A stretch of 64,000 bases of DNA, taken from DATFNI01 sp963787205. Lineage in GTDB: Bacteria; Bacteroidota; Rhodothermia; Balneolales; DATFMH01. Location of the stretch: the NCBI GenBank assembly GCA_963787205.1, contig CAWBCD010000029.1:124001-188000 (forward strand). Reading direction: 5' to 3'. Positions 1-8,455 of this stretch are shown piece after piece. The notes beneath the pieces were generated by a model. The model made no database searches and was not told where the DNA came from. It worked only from the letters and a program-made list of their open reading frames with translations. Both the position numbers and the translations under genes were made by a program. The first letter of the stretch is position 1. Each line of letters opens with the position of its first letter.

Positions 1-84
1 AGATACGAAAACGGTAAAGCCGAAAAAGTATTGGGCGACGTGAAAATTCAAAAGAATAAGCTGCCGGATGCCCATCTTGCCTGA
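1..84 (+). CDS. C-terminal fragment of an unidentified protein
   Basis: Frame 1 is open from the window edge to a TGA at 82-84 and gives 27 residues ending in PDAHLA. The fragment is lysine-rich and hydrophilic with no recognisable motif. The stop lies 16 bp before the GTG of the atpZ-like gene, in the same orientation, so it may belong to the same transcription unit. A bactofilin-type protein is one possibility from gene-order memory only; the fragment is too short to assign. Confidence 0.5.
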   Translation, partial: RYENGKAEKVLGDVKIQKNKLPDAHLA

Positions 85-100
85 TGGGTGAGTCACTATT

Positions 101-340
101 GTGATTGATCCTGAAAATTTCCGGAAATATTCCGGTTTTATGTCTCTTGGCTCCGAGATCGCAGCGGCCATGATTGTGCCGCTGCTGGTCGGAGTCTATC
201 TGGACAAACATTATAATACCAATCCTTGGGGGGTAATAGGAGGAATCATTATTGGCTTTCTTGGGGTTTTTAATGCTGTCTATCGTGTAATGATCAGAGC
301 GAATAAAAAAAAATCGGATGACCAACGGAGACACGAATAA
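101..340 (+). CDS. atpZ: AtpZ/AtpI-family F0F1 ATP synthase accessory protein
   Basis: A 79-residue protein with two hydrophobic segments (about residues 19-34 and 42-62) joined by a short polar turn containing LDKHYNTNPWG, the layout of AtpZ/AtpI-type small proteins encoded at the head of F-ATPase operons. Family members are thought to aid c-ring assembly or ion supply to the Fo sector in the inner membrane. The start is a GTG; no better in-frame start is available. The C-terminus is charged (KKKSDDQRR) and overlaps the next gene by 23 bp, which suggests translational coupling. Confidence 0.85.
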   Translation: MIDPENFRKYSGFMSLGSEIAAAMIVPLLVGVYLDKHYNTNPWGVIGGIIIGFLGVFNAVYRVMIRANKKKSDDQRRHE

Positions 341-743
341 CAAACTGTCCTTTCGGACTTTCGCAATAATCATACTATCCATCGACGCAGCCTTCCTGAT
401 TTTTGGGGGCTATCCCGTATTCAATGCATATGGTTTCCCTGCATTACTGGGTATGATTGTCGCCCTTGTGATGACAACCGCAAACGTGCTGGTAGGCTAT
501 TGGATTATCATCCGTTCATTTCATCTGGGTATGAGTGATTTTATGAAACGTGTCTTCGGGAGTATAGGCATAAGAATGTTTGTTTTAATGGGATTAATCG
601 TAATAATTTTATTAGTTACAAAAATTCACCAGAACAGTTTTATAATTAGTTTATTTATTTCCTATATTTGCAAATCTGTGATCGAAATTATTTTCATCAA
701 CAAACGAAGTCAGAACCACAGAGTTAGCACAAGTTCGAATTAA
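318..743 (+). CDS. ATP synthase operon membrane protein (AtpI-like position)
   Basis: A 141-residue protein with four hydrophobic stretches (about residues 14-32, 38-66, 86-103 and 107-124). It lies between atpZ and atpB, overlapping atpZ by 23 bp and sharing one base with atpB (TAATG). That position and topology match the poorly conserved AtpI-like proteins of Bacteroidota ATP synthase operons, but there is no diagnostic motif. Role in Fo assembly is inferred from context alone. The second half is noticeably AT-rich (about 590-700) compared with its neighbours. Confidence 0.7.
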   Translation: MTNGDTNNKLSFRTFAIIILSIDAAFLIFGGYPVFNAYGFPALLGMIVALVMTTANVLVGYWIIIRSFHLGMSDFMKRVFGSIGIRMFVLMGLIVIILLVTKIHQNSFIISLFISYICKSVIEIIFINKRSQNHRVSTSSN

Positions 744-1837
744 TGACATTAATCGTTAAGCGTGTTTTTCTTACTCTTATATTACTATCTATTGCGACGC
801 GTTTTGCTATTGCAAGAGAAGGTACTAGTGATTCCAATGGAGGAAAAAAGGAGAAAATAGATCTCGTAACGCACGTTCTGGATCATTACTACTTGGATTT
901 TGAGCCGGCTGGCAAATTGGAACTGCCACGCATTTTGTGGGATCACGGTTCTCTTCATATTTATTCGAGCACTACAGCGGCTATCAATAGCGGGGACGGA
1001 TATACAGATAAGTATTATACAGAGCAGGGACATGAGGTACAGCGTGAGAATGGGAAAATACAACCAGTAACCTATGATATCGTTCATGATGATGGTACAC
1101 CGGTTGGATTAGATTTATCCATTACATCCCATTTGGTTTTCTTCTTTCTGAGCGGCTTTATAACGCTTTTTGTTGTCCTTTTTCTTAATAAACGATATAA
1201 AAAAGGTATCGGACGTAAAACGGCGCCCAAAGGTGGTTTCCAAAATACGATTGAAACCCTGGTGGTCTTTGTTCGGGACGAAATCGCGTTGACGAATATC
1301 GGTCCTGATAAATACCTAAAGTTTACACCGTATTTGTTAACGGCGTTTTTCATGATTCTCATCATGAACCTGTTCAGCCTTGTGCCTTGGGCAGCACCAG
1401 CCACAGCCGATATCACGGTTACCGCAGCCCTGGCGACGACTACTTTTTTGATTACGCAGATTTCGGGCACCAAGGCTTACTGGAAGGAAATTTTCTGGTA
1501 CCCGGGCGTACCCATACTTATCAAACCCATATTAGCTATAATTGAATTCATAGGATTGTTTACCAAACCGTTTGCACTGTGTATTCGTCTTTTTGCCAAT
1601 ATGAGTTCAGGTAAACTGCTTATTCTTAGTGTTATTAGCCTGATATTCGTTTTCAACATGACTTTCGGGAAGGTAATGGCCTACGGAACTTCCTGGATTT
1701 GGGTGTTGATGACACTCTTCGTGTTTGCAATCAAGTTTTTGGTTGCCTTTATTCAAGCATACGTTTTTACTATTTTATCGGCGCTTTTCATAGGTATGGC
1801 TGTAACTGAACATCATATAGAAAGCGCACAACACTGA
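743..1837 (+). CDS. atpB: F0F1 ATP synthase subunit a
   Basis: Subunit a of the membrane Fo sector, forming the proton half-channels against the c-ring. The protein is 364 residues, long for the family because of a signal-like N-terminus (residues 1-24) and a roughly 100-residue extramembrane region before the first core helix, as is usual in Bacteroidota. The conserved block CIRLFANMSSGKLL contains the essential arginine at about residue 282, and the last helix carries the expected Q-A-Y-V-F pattern (about residues 338-342). It is translationally coupled to the upstream gene (TAATG) and followed 55 bp later by atpE. Confidence 0.97.
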   Translation: MTLIVKRVFLTLILLSIATRFAIAREGTSDSNGGKKEKIDLVTHVLDHYYLDFEPAGKLELPRILWDHGSLHIYSSTTAAINSGDGYTDKYYTEQGHEVQRENGKIQPVTYDIVHDDGTPVGLDLSITSHLVFFFLSGFITLFVVLFLNKRYKKGIGRKTAPKGGFQNTIETLVVFVRDEIALTNIGPDKYLKFTPYLLTAFFMILIMNLFSLVPWAAPATADITVTAALATTTFLITQISGTKAYWKEIFWYPGVPILIKPILAIIEFIGLFTKPFALCIRLFANMSSGKLLILSVISLIFVFNMTFGKVMAYGTSWIWVLMTLFVFAIKFLVAFIQAYVFTILSALFIGMAVTEHHIESAQH

Positions 1838-1892
1838 GATACCAACCATACATTTAACATTACAAACAGAAACTAAAAAGGAGATAGAAATA

Positions 1893-2114
1893 ATGGGTTT
1901 AGGATTTTTAGGAGCCGGACTCGGTGCTGGACTTGCTGCTATTGGAGCAGGACTTGGAATCGGTTTAATCGGTAAAGGTGCCTCTGAAGGTACTGCCCGG
2001 CAGCCTGAAGCTGCTAACGACATTCGTACCACGATGCTTATCTCGGCAGCTCTTATTGAAGGTGTTGCACTTTTCGGTGAAGTCGTCTGTATTATCCTCG
2101 CACTGAAATCCTGA
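1893..2114 (+). CDS. atpE: F0F1 ATP synthase subunit c
   Basis: A 73-residue two-helix hairpin. Helix 1 is Gly/Ala-rich, the polar loop has the hallmark ARQPE, and helix 2 carries the ion-binding carboxylate Glu56 in ALIEGVAL. Helix 1 lacks the glutamine typical of sodium-binding c subunits, so proton coupling is the likelier mode. A strong AAGGAG lies at 1878-1883, 9 nt before the ATG, the best Shine-Dalgarno in the operon, consistent with the high stoichiometry of subunit c. Confidence 0.97.
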   Translation: MGLGFLGAGLGAGLAAIGAGLGIGLIGKGASEGTARQPEAANDIRTTMLISAALIEGVALFGEVVCIILALKS

Positions 2115-2157
2115 TGACACAAGTAAATTTTACAATTCCAATCTTTGAGGAACGTTT

Positions 2158-2670
2158 ATGTGGATTGTAATAGCCAGCGGAGGGTTGCTTGATATTGAAG
2201 CTGGGTCCTTTTGGTGGGAACTCATCGCTTTCATTCTCTTTGTAATTGTTATCGGTAAATATGCCTGGAGGCCATTGCTAAATGCGTTACAGGAACGCGA
2301 AGACTGGATCCAGAATTCTCTGGACGCGGCTGAAAAGGCAATGACAAAAGCCGAGAAGATTTCCAAAGAAAACGAAGCGGCTCTTCAGGAGGCTGAGATA
2401 ATGGCGCAGAAAATCCGTAAAGAGGCTGTCGAAGAAGCCGAATTGTTGCGGGCCGATCGTATTGAAAAGGCCCGGAAAGAAGCTGACGAGCTTATCGAAC
2501 GTGCCCGCAATACCATCGAACAAGAAAAGAAACGTGCCCTGATCGAGTTGCGCAAAGAAGTGGCTGATCTGGCTATTAGGGCAGCTTCGACGATACTCGA
2601 TGCAGAATTGGATGCGGATAAAAACCGTAAGCTCGTTGACAACTTCCTCAAGGATCTGTCTAAGAACTGA
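2158..2670 (+). CDS. atpF: F0F1 ATP synthase subunit b
   Basis: Peripheral stalk subunit b, 170 residues. There is one N-terminal membrane helix (about residues 17-38, around FWWELIAFILFVIVIGKYAW) followed by a long charged helix rich in Glu, Lys, Arg and Ala with few helix breakers, the classic stator coiled coil. It ends 8 bp before atpH. No second b or b' gene is present, so a b2 homodimer is expected. Confidence 0.95.
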   Translation: MWIVIASGGLLDIEAGSFWWELIAFILFVIVIGKYAWRPLLNALQEREDWIQNSLDAAEKAMTKAEKISKENEAALQEAEIMAQKIRKEAVEEAELLRADRIEKARKEADELIERARNTIEQEKKRALIELRKEVADLAIRAASTILDAELDADKNRKLVDNFLKDLSKN

Positions 2671-2678
2671 AATCGATC

Positions 2679-3218
2679 ATGGCCTCAAAGAAAGCAGCAC
2701 GCAGGTACGCCAAGTCTCTCCTGGAAGTTTCACGTGAACAGGATCAGGTGGAGAGGACCCACGCGGATATAGAATTGATCCAGAATACAATCAAAGGTTC
2801 GCGTGAACTATTTTTGTTCCTGCGCAGTCCGATTGTTCAGCGTGGCAAAAAGCAGAAAGTGTTGCTTGAACTTTTTGGCGACAAGATCAGTGATCTGGTT
2901 CGCATGTTTATCGAGATACTGATCCGTAAGGAGCGGGAACAGATTGTCCCTGAGATTGCGGAATCGTTTATCGACCTTTACAATGAGCTTGTCGGTATTC
3001 AAAAGGTTCAGGTCCGTGCTGCAGAAGATATGAGCAAAGCCGGTAAGGATCATTTATTGAAGATCCTGGAAAAGAAGACCGGGAAAAAAGTTCAGATGGA
3101 ATTTCTGATCGACGAGAGCTTAAAAGGAGGTCTCCTGGTTCGTATCGATGACACCGTTTATGATGGCAGCGTCAAACATAAAATTGAAGAACTGGAGAAC
3201 TCATTTTCAGGAGTTTAG
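2679..3218 (+). CDS. atpH: F0F1 ATP synthase subunit delta
   Basis: Stator subunit delta, 179 residues, which links subunit b to the top of the F1 alpha3beta3 head. The N-terminal helical domain (RRYAKSLLEVS) and the C-terminal block ending in GGLLVRIDDTVYDGSVKHKIEEL, in which G-G-L and the D-G-S-x-K-x-K/L pattern are family hallmarks, are both complete. It sits in the standard order between atpF and atpA. Confidence 0.95.
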   Translation: MASKKAARRYAKSLLEVSREQDQVERTHADIELIQNTIKGSRELFLFLRSPIVQRGKKQKVLLELFGDKISDLVRMFIEILIRKEREQIVPEIAESFIDLYNELVGIQKVQVRAAEDMSKAGKDHLLKILEKKTGKKVQMEFLIDESLKGGLLVRIDDTVYDGSVKHKIEELENSFSGV

Positions 3219-3266
3219 CAGTTAATATTTGAAACAAGTTTTACAGTAGCAGAGAATTAGGATACC

Positions 3267-4889
3267 ATGACGACACAAGTTAGACCAGACGAAGTATCGG
3301 CAATACTGCGCAAGCAGCTTTCCGGCATGGAGAAAGAGACTGATGTTTATGATGTGGGAACCGTTCTTGAAGTAGCCGACGGTATTGCACGCGTATATGG
3401 TCTGTTAAAAGTTGAAGCAGGCGAACTCGTTGATCTTCCGGATTCAAAAGATGAAGACGGGGTGGCTGTTCGTGGAATGGTGCTTAACCTTGAAGAAGAC
3501 AACGTGGGGATTGTGCTGTTTGGGCCATCCAGTGCCGTCGAAGAAGGTCATACGGTAAGAAGAACCGGTGAAATCGCTTCAATCCCGGTCGGTGATGGTG
3601 TTCTTGGCCGTGTCATCGATCCACTAGGCCGGCCTCTTGATGGCAAAGGACCTATAACCGGCGAGACGATCCACCTGCCTGTTGAACGTAAAGCACCGGG
3701 TGTAATCTATCGAGAACCGGTTGCCGAACCGCTTCAAACGGGGATCAAGGCTATTGACTCTATGATTCCTATAGGTCGTGGTCAGCGGGAATTGATTATT
3801 GGTGACCGTCAAACGGGTAAAACATCAATTGCTATCGATACGATCCTCAATCAAAAAGGAACGCATGAAACCGATAAGCCGGTCTATTGTATCTATGTGG
3901 CTATCGGTCAGAAAGGATCGACGATTGCCCAGGTTCAGAAAACATTCGAAGAACACGGTGCTTTGGATTATACCGTGATCGTTTCTGCGACTGCTTCAAC
4001 CCCGGCACCGAACCAGTTTATTGCACCTTACGCCGGGGCGGCAATTGGTGAGTTTTTCCGCGATACGGGACGTCACGCACTGATCATTTACGATGACTTG
4101 TCGAAACAGGCTGTTGCCTATCGCGAGGTGTCGCTGTTATTACGCCGTCCACCTGGACGTGAGGCTTATCCCGGTGATGTCTTTTATCTGCACAGTCGGT
4201 TACTTGAACGGGCAGCCAAAATCAATAAGAATGATTCCGTCGTAAAGAATATGAATGATGTACCGGAAGCATTGCGCCCAAAACTGAAGGGTGGGGGTTC
4301 ACTGACGGCACTGCCAATCATCGAGACACAGGCAGGGGACGTATCTGCATACATCCCAACGAACGTAATTTCCATTACCGACGGACAGATCTTCCTGCAG
4401 CCCAACCTGTTTAACTCCGGGGTTCGTCCCGCTATCGATGTTGGTATTTCTGTGTCGCGTGTCGGTGGTTCGGCACAGGTCAAGGCTATGAAGAAACTGT
4501 CCGGTACACTGAAGCTTGATTTAGCTCAATATCGTGAGCTCGAAGCTTTTGCAAAGTTTGGTTCGGACCTGGATCCGGCGACACAGCGTCAGCTCAACCG
4601 GGGTGCCCGATCGGTTGAAATATTGAAGCAAGGGTTGCACGAGCCGCTGTCGGTCGACGCACAGATTGCCATACTCTACATAAATAATCAGGGTTTGCTG
4701 GATCATCTGAAAGTGAATGATATCACTCTGTTTGAGAGTGAATTTTTAGATGCCATCGGCGTAAAATTCAGAGACGAACTTAAGGAGATCCGTACAACAG
4801 GTTTACTTTCTGAAGAAACGGCAGGTAAACTGATGAAAGAGGCCAAAGATCTTATTAATCAGATTTCAGCAACCGAAGAAACCGCTTGA
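3267..4889 (+). CDS. atpA: F0F1 ATP synthase subunit alpha
   Basis: Subunit alpha of the F1 head, 540 residues, carrying the non-catalytic nucleotide sites. The P-loop GDRQTGKT is at residues 179-186. The SVSRVGGSAQ block (about residue 400) supplies the arginine finger to the catalytic beta site. Length is somewhat above the usual 500-515 because of the C-terminal tail. It is followed 6 bp later by atpG. The beta and epsilon genes (atpD, atpC) are not in this cluster and must be elsewhere. Confidence 0.98.
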   Translation: MTTQVRPDEVSAILRKQLSGMEKETDVYDVGTVLEVADGIARVYGLLKVEAGELVDLPDSKDEDGVAVRGMVLNLEEDNVGIVLFGPSSAVEEGHTVRRTGEIASIPVGDGVLGRVIDPLGRPLDGKGPITGETIHLPVERKAPGVIYREPVAEPLQTGIKAIDSMIPIGRGQRELIIGDRQTGKTSIAIDTILNQKGTHETDKPVYCIYVAIGQKGSTIAQVQKTFEEHGALDYTVIVSATASTPAPNQFIAPYAGAAIGEFFRDTGRHALIIYDDLSKQAVAYREVSLLLRRPPGREAYPGDVFYLHSRLLERAAKINKNDSVVKNMNDVPEALRPKLKGGGSLTALPIIETQAGDVSAYIPTNVISITDGQIFLQPNLFNSGVRPAIDVGISVSRVGGSAQVKAMKKLSGTLKLDLAQYRELEAFAKFGSDLDPATQRQLNRGARSVEILKQGLHEPLSVDAQIAILYINNQGLLDHLKVNDITLFESEFLDAIGVKFRDELKEIRTTGLLSEETAGKLMKEAKDLINQISATEETA

Positions 4890-4895
4890 TAGTCA

Positions 4896-5786
4896 ATGGC
4901 TAATCTCCGAAGAATACGGGAACGTATAGCATCGATACAAAACACGCAGCAGATAACGCGTGCGATGAAGATGGTTGCTGCTGCCAAGTTGCGAAAAGCA
5001 CAGAACCAGATCGTGGCCACACGCCCGTATGCTCAAAAGCTGGAATCGGTTGTCACAAATCTTGTTCACAATATCGATTATCACAGCCGTTTCCTGAATC
5101 CGGTGGAAAACCCGCAGAAAATCCTGTTCATTATAGTCGGCTCTGACAGGGGATTATGTGGTGGTTTTAATAATAATCTTTTTAAAGTGCTTGAGACGAA
5201 GATCACATCCGACTTCAGTGAACATAAAAAAGCAGGCAACCTTGACTTCATTTGCATAGGTAAGAAGGCCACCGATTATTTTAACAAACGCAAATTCAAT
5301 GTTGTTGCGAAACATCCGGGATTTTTTGAGAACCTCCGGTTTGAACACGCCCATGATATTATGCGTGATGTTATCAGAGACTTCGAACTGGGAACCTATG
5401 ATTCTGTATTTGTTGCATATAACGAATTTAAATCTGTCATTGCTCAAAATCGGGAAATTGAGCAATTGCTTCCTTTGAAATCAATAGCAGCATCTGATGG
5501 AGGGGAGTCGGAACAGACTTTTAGTACCGATTACTTATTTGAACCGAGTCCTCAGCAAATAATTGAGAAATTAATTCCGTTACATCTAAATACGCAGCTT
5601 TGGAAGTCTGTGTTGGAGTCGAATGCTTCTGAACAGGGAGCACGTATGGCAGCAATGGACAATGCCACTGAAAATGCTAAGGAATTGATGCGAAATCTGA
5701 GACTGGAATATAATCAGGCACGTCAGGCTGCTATTACCACTGAGCTTACCGAAATTGTATCAGGTGCTCAGGCTTTGTCGGAATGA
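4896..5786 (+). CDS. atpG: F0F1 ATP synthase subunit gamma
   Basis: Central rotor shaft, 296 residues. The two terminal helices that form the coiled-coil shaft are clear: the N-terminal block RRIRERIASIQNTQQITRAM and the C-terminal block ending TTELTEIVSGAQAL. The central Rossmann-like domain begins near FIIVGSDRGLCGGFN. It is the last protein gene of the operon; the tRNA-Ser gene starts 24 bp after the stop with no terminator between, so read-through transcription into the tRNA is plausible. Confidence 0.97.
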   Translation: MANLRRIRERIASIQNTQQITRAMKMVAAAKLRKAQNQIVATRPYAQKLESVVTNLVHNIDYHSRFLNPVENPQKILFIIVGSDRGLCGGFNNNLFKVLETKITSDFSEHKKAGNLDFICIGKKATDYFNKRKFNVVAKHPGFFENLRFEHAHDIMRDVIRDFELGTYDSVFVAYNEFKSVIAQNREIEQLLPLKSIAASDGGESEQTFSTDYLFEPSPQQIIEKLIPLHLNTQLWKSVLESNASEQGARMAAMDNATENAKELMRNLRLEYNQARQAAITTELTEIVSGAQALSE

Positions 5787-5810
5787 AAAAGGTTTTTTGA
5801 ACGTACTGTA

Positions 5811-5895
5811 GGAGAGATGGCAGAGTGGTCGAATGCGGCGGTCTTGAAAACCGCAGTCCCTCCGGGGACCGGGGGTTCGAATCCCTCTCTCTCCG
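5811..5895 (+). tRNA. tRNA-Ser (anticodon UGA)
   Basis: An 85-nt cloverleaf. The acceptor stem is GGAGAGA paired with TCTCTCC, discriminator G. The anticodon stem GCGGT/ACCGC encloses the loop CTTGAAA, giving anticodon TGA. A long variable arm (GTCCCTCCGGGGAC-type hairpin) marks it as class II serine tRNA. The T-arm is GGGGG TTCGAAT CCCTC with one G-T pair. The 3' CCA is not encoded. It reads UCN codons, mainly UCA. Confidence 0.97.
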
Positions 5896-6334
5896 CTTTC
5901 ACCCACCTGATCCTGGTTTACATTGGGGTTAGGTGGACATAAAAGCTACATCATCTTTCTTGTTTATTTAGAAAAGGGGAAAATGGTGAGCTAGAGCGGT
6001 TGAAATCCACTGATTTTGAATTCCGTTGAATTCTAAAGATTTTTGTGAAACAGGAAGTTCTACATTTGAACTTTTGTATTTCCGGTTGCAAGCTGAATCC
6101 AGCAGCTGAATAGTTCAAGGCGGATATAATCCGCCCTTTTTATCTTATTCCCACCGTAGCTTTAGTGAAAGTGGTTTTTTGTTTATCATCCTTATAGGTT
6201 ACCGGTTACAAAATGTAACAGGAAGAGGCCACGGCATTTACCATCCAACAACATAATTTTTCAGACACAAAAACTTTAGTAACCCTGAAGCCGATTTGTG
6301 GAATGAGCATATATCTTTCAAAGAGCTTTTTGGC
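5896..6334 (+). other. Intergenic region between tRNA-Ser and tolC, with a possible small RNA
   Basis: About 440 bp without a protein gene. A CCACCT...AGGTGG inverted repeat lies at about 5905-5937, just after the tRNA. A TACATTTG at 6061-6068 fits the Bacteroidota -7 box TAnnTTTG, with a TTTG at 6042-6045 as a poorly spaced -33 candidate (15-nt gap, shorter than usual). It is followed about 50 bp later by a strong rho-independent terminator (6119-6141). Together these could define a short transcript of about 65-70 nt. No known RNA family is recognised. The rest, 6142-6334, contains the presumed tolC promoter but nothing distinct. Confidence 0.3.
6119..6141 (+). terminator. Rho-independent terminator
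   Basis: Perfect 7-bp stem GGCGGAT/ATCCGCC with a 3-nt loop, followed by CTTTTTAT. It is 224 bp beyond the tRNA and about 190 bp before tolC, so it ends either read-through from the ATP synthase-tRNA unit or a separate short RNA. Confidence 0.8.
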
Positions 6335-7768
6335 ATGAAAACGGTAAAATACCAGTCACTTATAAAACATGGCAGATATCTATTACAACTCACTATTCTC
6401 AGCCTGTTTTTCTTTATTAGTTTGGGTTCCTGTCAATTCTTGTATGCCCAGACAGCTAAAGATACCGTGTACATTGGGCTGGCAGACTTTATAAAAAGGG
6501 GAATCAAAGAGGCTGATCAGGTAAAAGCATCATACGATCAGGTCAGGCTTGCCCAGAACCAGGTAGATCAGGCTAAAGCAAAAAGTTTCCTTCCTGTTTT
6601 TAATTTGACTACGAACCATGCATTGGAGCCTGGCGTCAAAAGTGACAGCCTACCCAAGAATCAATGGTATCTGGATCCGAACCTGGAAAATGACTGGTCT
6701 CACTGGAGTTTATACACGGAAGTTGACTTGAAAGCCTTGCAGCCTCTTTTTACCTGGGGCGCTATTGATAATGCCATAAATGCAGCACGAAAGGGTGCGG
6801 AAGCTGCGAGATATAAGTTTGAGGCCGATACAACCAAAATGGTCTATCGGTTGTATCAACTTTATTATTCAAGGGTGCTGTCAATTGAAATGGAGGCTCT
6901 GCTAAATGACGCGCAACAGGAGCTTGACAAGGCAGATAAGAAAATTAAAGAGATGCAGAAGGAGAATAACCCTGATCTGAAAGATTCTGATGTCTATAAA
7001 TTTCGCATCTTTAAGGAACAATTTGAGATAAAATCTACTGAGGTTAAGCAAAATAGCCAGTTTATCAAGAAAACCTGGTATTTGATACTCAATGCAGATA
7101 CTAACAAGGTGTATCTTCCCAAAGACTCCTATCTGGAACCTGTAACTACTAACATCCAGCCCCTCGGATATTACCAAAGTTTGGCTTTCAGTAACCGTCC
7201 CGAATTAAAGGCTATAAACGCTGCAGAGGACGCCGCAAAGTTTGGAATAAAAGCGGAAAAGGCGCAGTTCTTTCCGTCTCTCTTTCTGGGTTTTGGCGCA
7301 CAGTATGTACATACTCCACGGCCAACATACCAGTCTCCTATGTTGGGGAATCGATATGACTATATGAATTTGATTTATACCTTTGGATTTAGACAGAATC
7401 TCAACTTTTGGAGTATTAAAAAGAATCTGGAAAAAACGAAAGTACAGTATCGACAAGCCCAGGATTCAAAGGGAGCAATTGAAACAGGCATAAGACTGGA
7501 TGTTTATAATAATTATAAAGACGCGCAGGTATCCAAAGCCACAATAGAGAAAACCAAAGATGCGTTACAAACCAGTAATGAATGGCTCAGACAAGAACAG
7601 ATTAATTATGATTTAGGTCTGGGCGAGGTTAAGGATTTGTTGGATGCAGTTAAAACCAACCTGCAGCTTGAAGCTGATTACCGGCAGAAAGTCTTTAATT
7701 ACAATCTCAATATGGCTAAGCTGTACGACGCTTCAGGTATGTCCTTGCAAACATTGAAAGAAAAGTAA
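6335..7768 (+). CDS. TolC-family outer membrane channel protein
   Basis: A 477-residue outer membrane efflux protein if the ATG at 6335 is used; an upstream in-frame TTG (6296) would put 13 residues before the signal peptide, so 6335 is preferred. The signal peptide runs to about residue 39 (cleavage near LYAQ). The body has the repeated long amphipathic helices of TolC proteins (for example ASYDQVRLAQNQVDQAKA early and LRQEQINYDLGLGEVKDLLDA late). It would form the trimeric channel for an exporter. The stop overlaps the mlaC-like start (TAATG). An MMPL exporter that could be its inner-membrane partner lies 5.9 kb downstream, beyond the glycan cassette. Confidence 0.85.
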   Translation: MKTVKYQSLIKHGRYLLQLTILSLFFFISLGSCQFLYAQTAKDTVYIGLADFIKRGIKEADQVKASYDQVRLAQNQVDQAKAKSFLPVFNLTTNHALEPGVKSDSLPKNQWYLDPNLENDWSHWSLYTEVDLKALQPLFTWGAIDNAINAARKGAEAARYKFEADTTKMVYRLYQLYYSRVLSIEMEALLNDAQQELDKADKKIKEMQKENNPDLKDSDVYKFRIFKEQFEIKSTEVKQNSQFIKKTWYLILNADTNKVYLPKDSYLEPVTTNIQPLGYYQSLAFSNRPELKAINAAEDAAKFGIKAEKAQFFPSLFLGFGAQYVHTPRPTYQSPMLGNRYDYMNLIYTFGFRQNLNFWSIKKNLEKTKVQYRQAQDSKGAIETGIRLDVYNNYKDAQVSKATIEKTKDALQTSNEWLRQEQINYDLGLGEVKDLLDAVKTNLQLEADYRQKVFNYNLNMAKLYDASGMSLQTLKEK

Positions 7769-8388
7769 TGATCAGAAAGATTACCTTTAATATTATCGTT
7801 TTTGGACTTTTGGTGAGTATAGTACCCGTTATGGGTGCTCCAGGGTTATCTGTTAGAAATATCCAGCCAGACAGTATGCAGATAAAAGAAATGCTGCTGA
7901 ACCGCGACAAAGAAATTAAAAACCTGGTCGGCCCGGAAGGGACTACCTACACACAGAAACAAAAAGACAAACTTAAAGACATTATAAATGACATTGTGGA
8001 TTATGGTGCAATGGCGAAGGTTGCCTTGCAGAAGACATATGACACATTGTCTACTTCGCAAAGGAAAGAATTTGTCGATACTTTTTCGCAGGTAATTCGG
8101 GATCAATCGCTGAATAAGCTTGATATCTATCGGGCTAAAATCACTTATAAGAAGATTGATGTCACCGGGGACAGTGCCTATGTTAAAACAGTCGCAGAGC
8201 TGAAAAATGTAAGAACCCCTGTTTCTTATACGATGGAAAAGGAAAATAACAAGTGGTATATAACTGATTTTATTATAGATAATGTGTCTACGGCAAAATC
8301 ATACCAACGCACGTTTCAAAACTACCTTGCCAAAAAAGGATATGAATCTCTGTTGACGGTTCTAAAAAAAAGGATCTCGCGCTCCTGA
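7768..8388 (+). CDS. MlaC/Ttg2D/HpnM-family periplasmic lipid-binding protein
   Basis: A 206-residue protein with an N-terminal signal peptide (about residues 1-23, ending VMGAPG). The pattern of the family is visible: an early helical part with DIVDYGAMAKVAL (equivalent to the F-D-x-x-x-M-A/S-R-x-A-L block), TLSTSQRKEFVDTFSQVIRD, then the beta-rich part with VSYTMEKENNKWYITDFIIDNVS. MlaC proteins carry phospholipids across the periplasm, and the HpnM subgroup works with HpnN-type MMPL exporters. No MlaE, MlaF or MlaD genes are in the window. It is translationally coupled to the TolC gene. Confidence 0.85.
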   Translation: MIRKITFNIIVFGLLVSIVPVMGAPGLSVRNIQPDSMQIKEMLLNRDKEIKNLVGPEGTTYTQKQKDKLKDIINDIVDYGAMAKVALQKTYDTLSTSQRKEFVDTFSQVIRDQSLNKLDIYRAKITYKKIDVTGDSAYVKTVAELKNVRTPVSYTMEKENNKWYITDFIIDNVSTAKSYQRTFQNYLAKKGYESLLTVLKKRISRS

Positions 8389-8455
8389 TATAGTAGACCA
8401 TATGCTTCAGGGGTGTTATATTAATTGAATAAATTTCTAGCTAATAATTGCCAAT

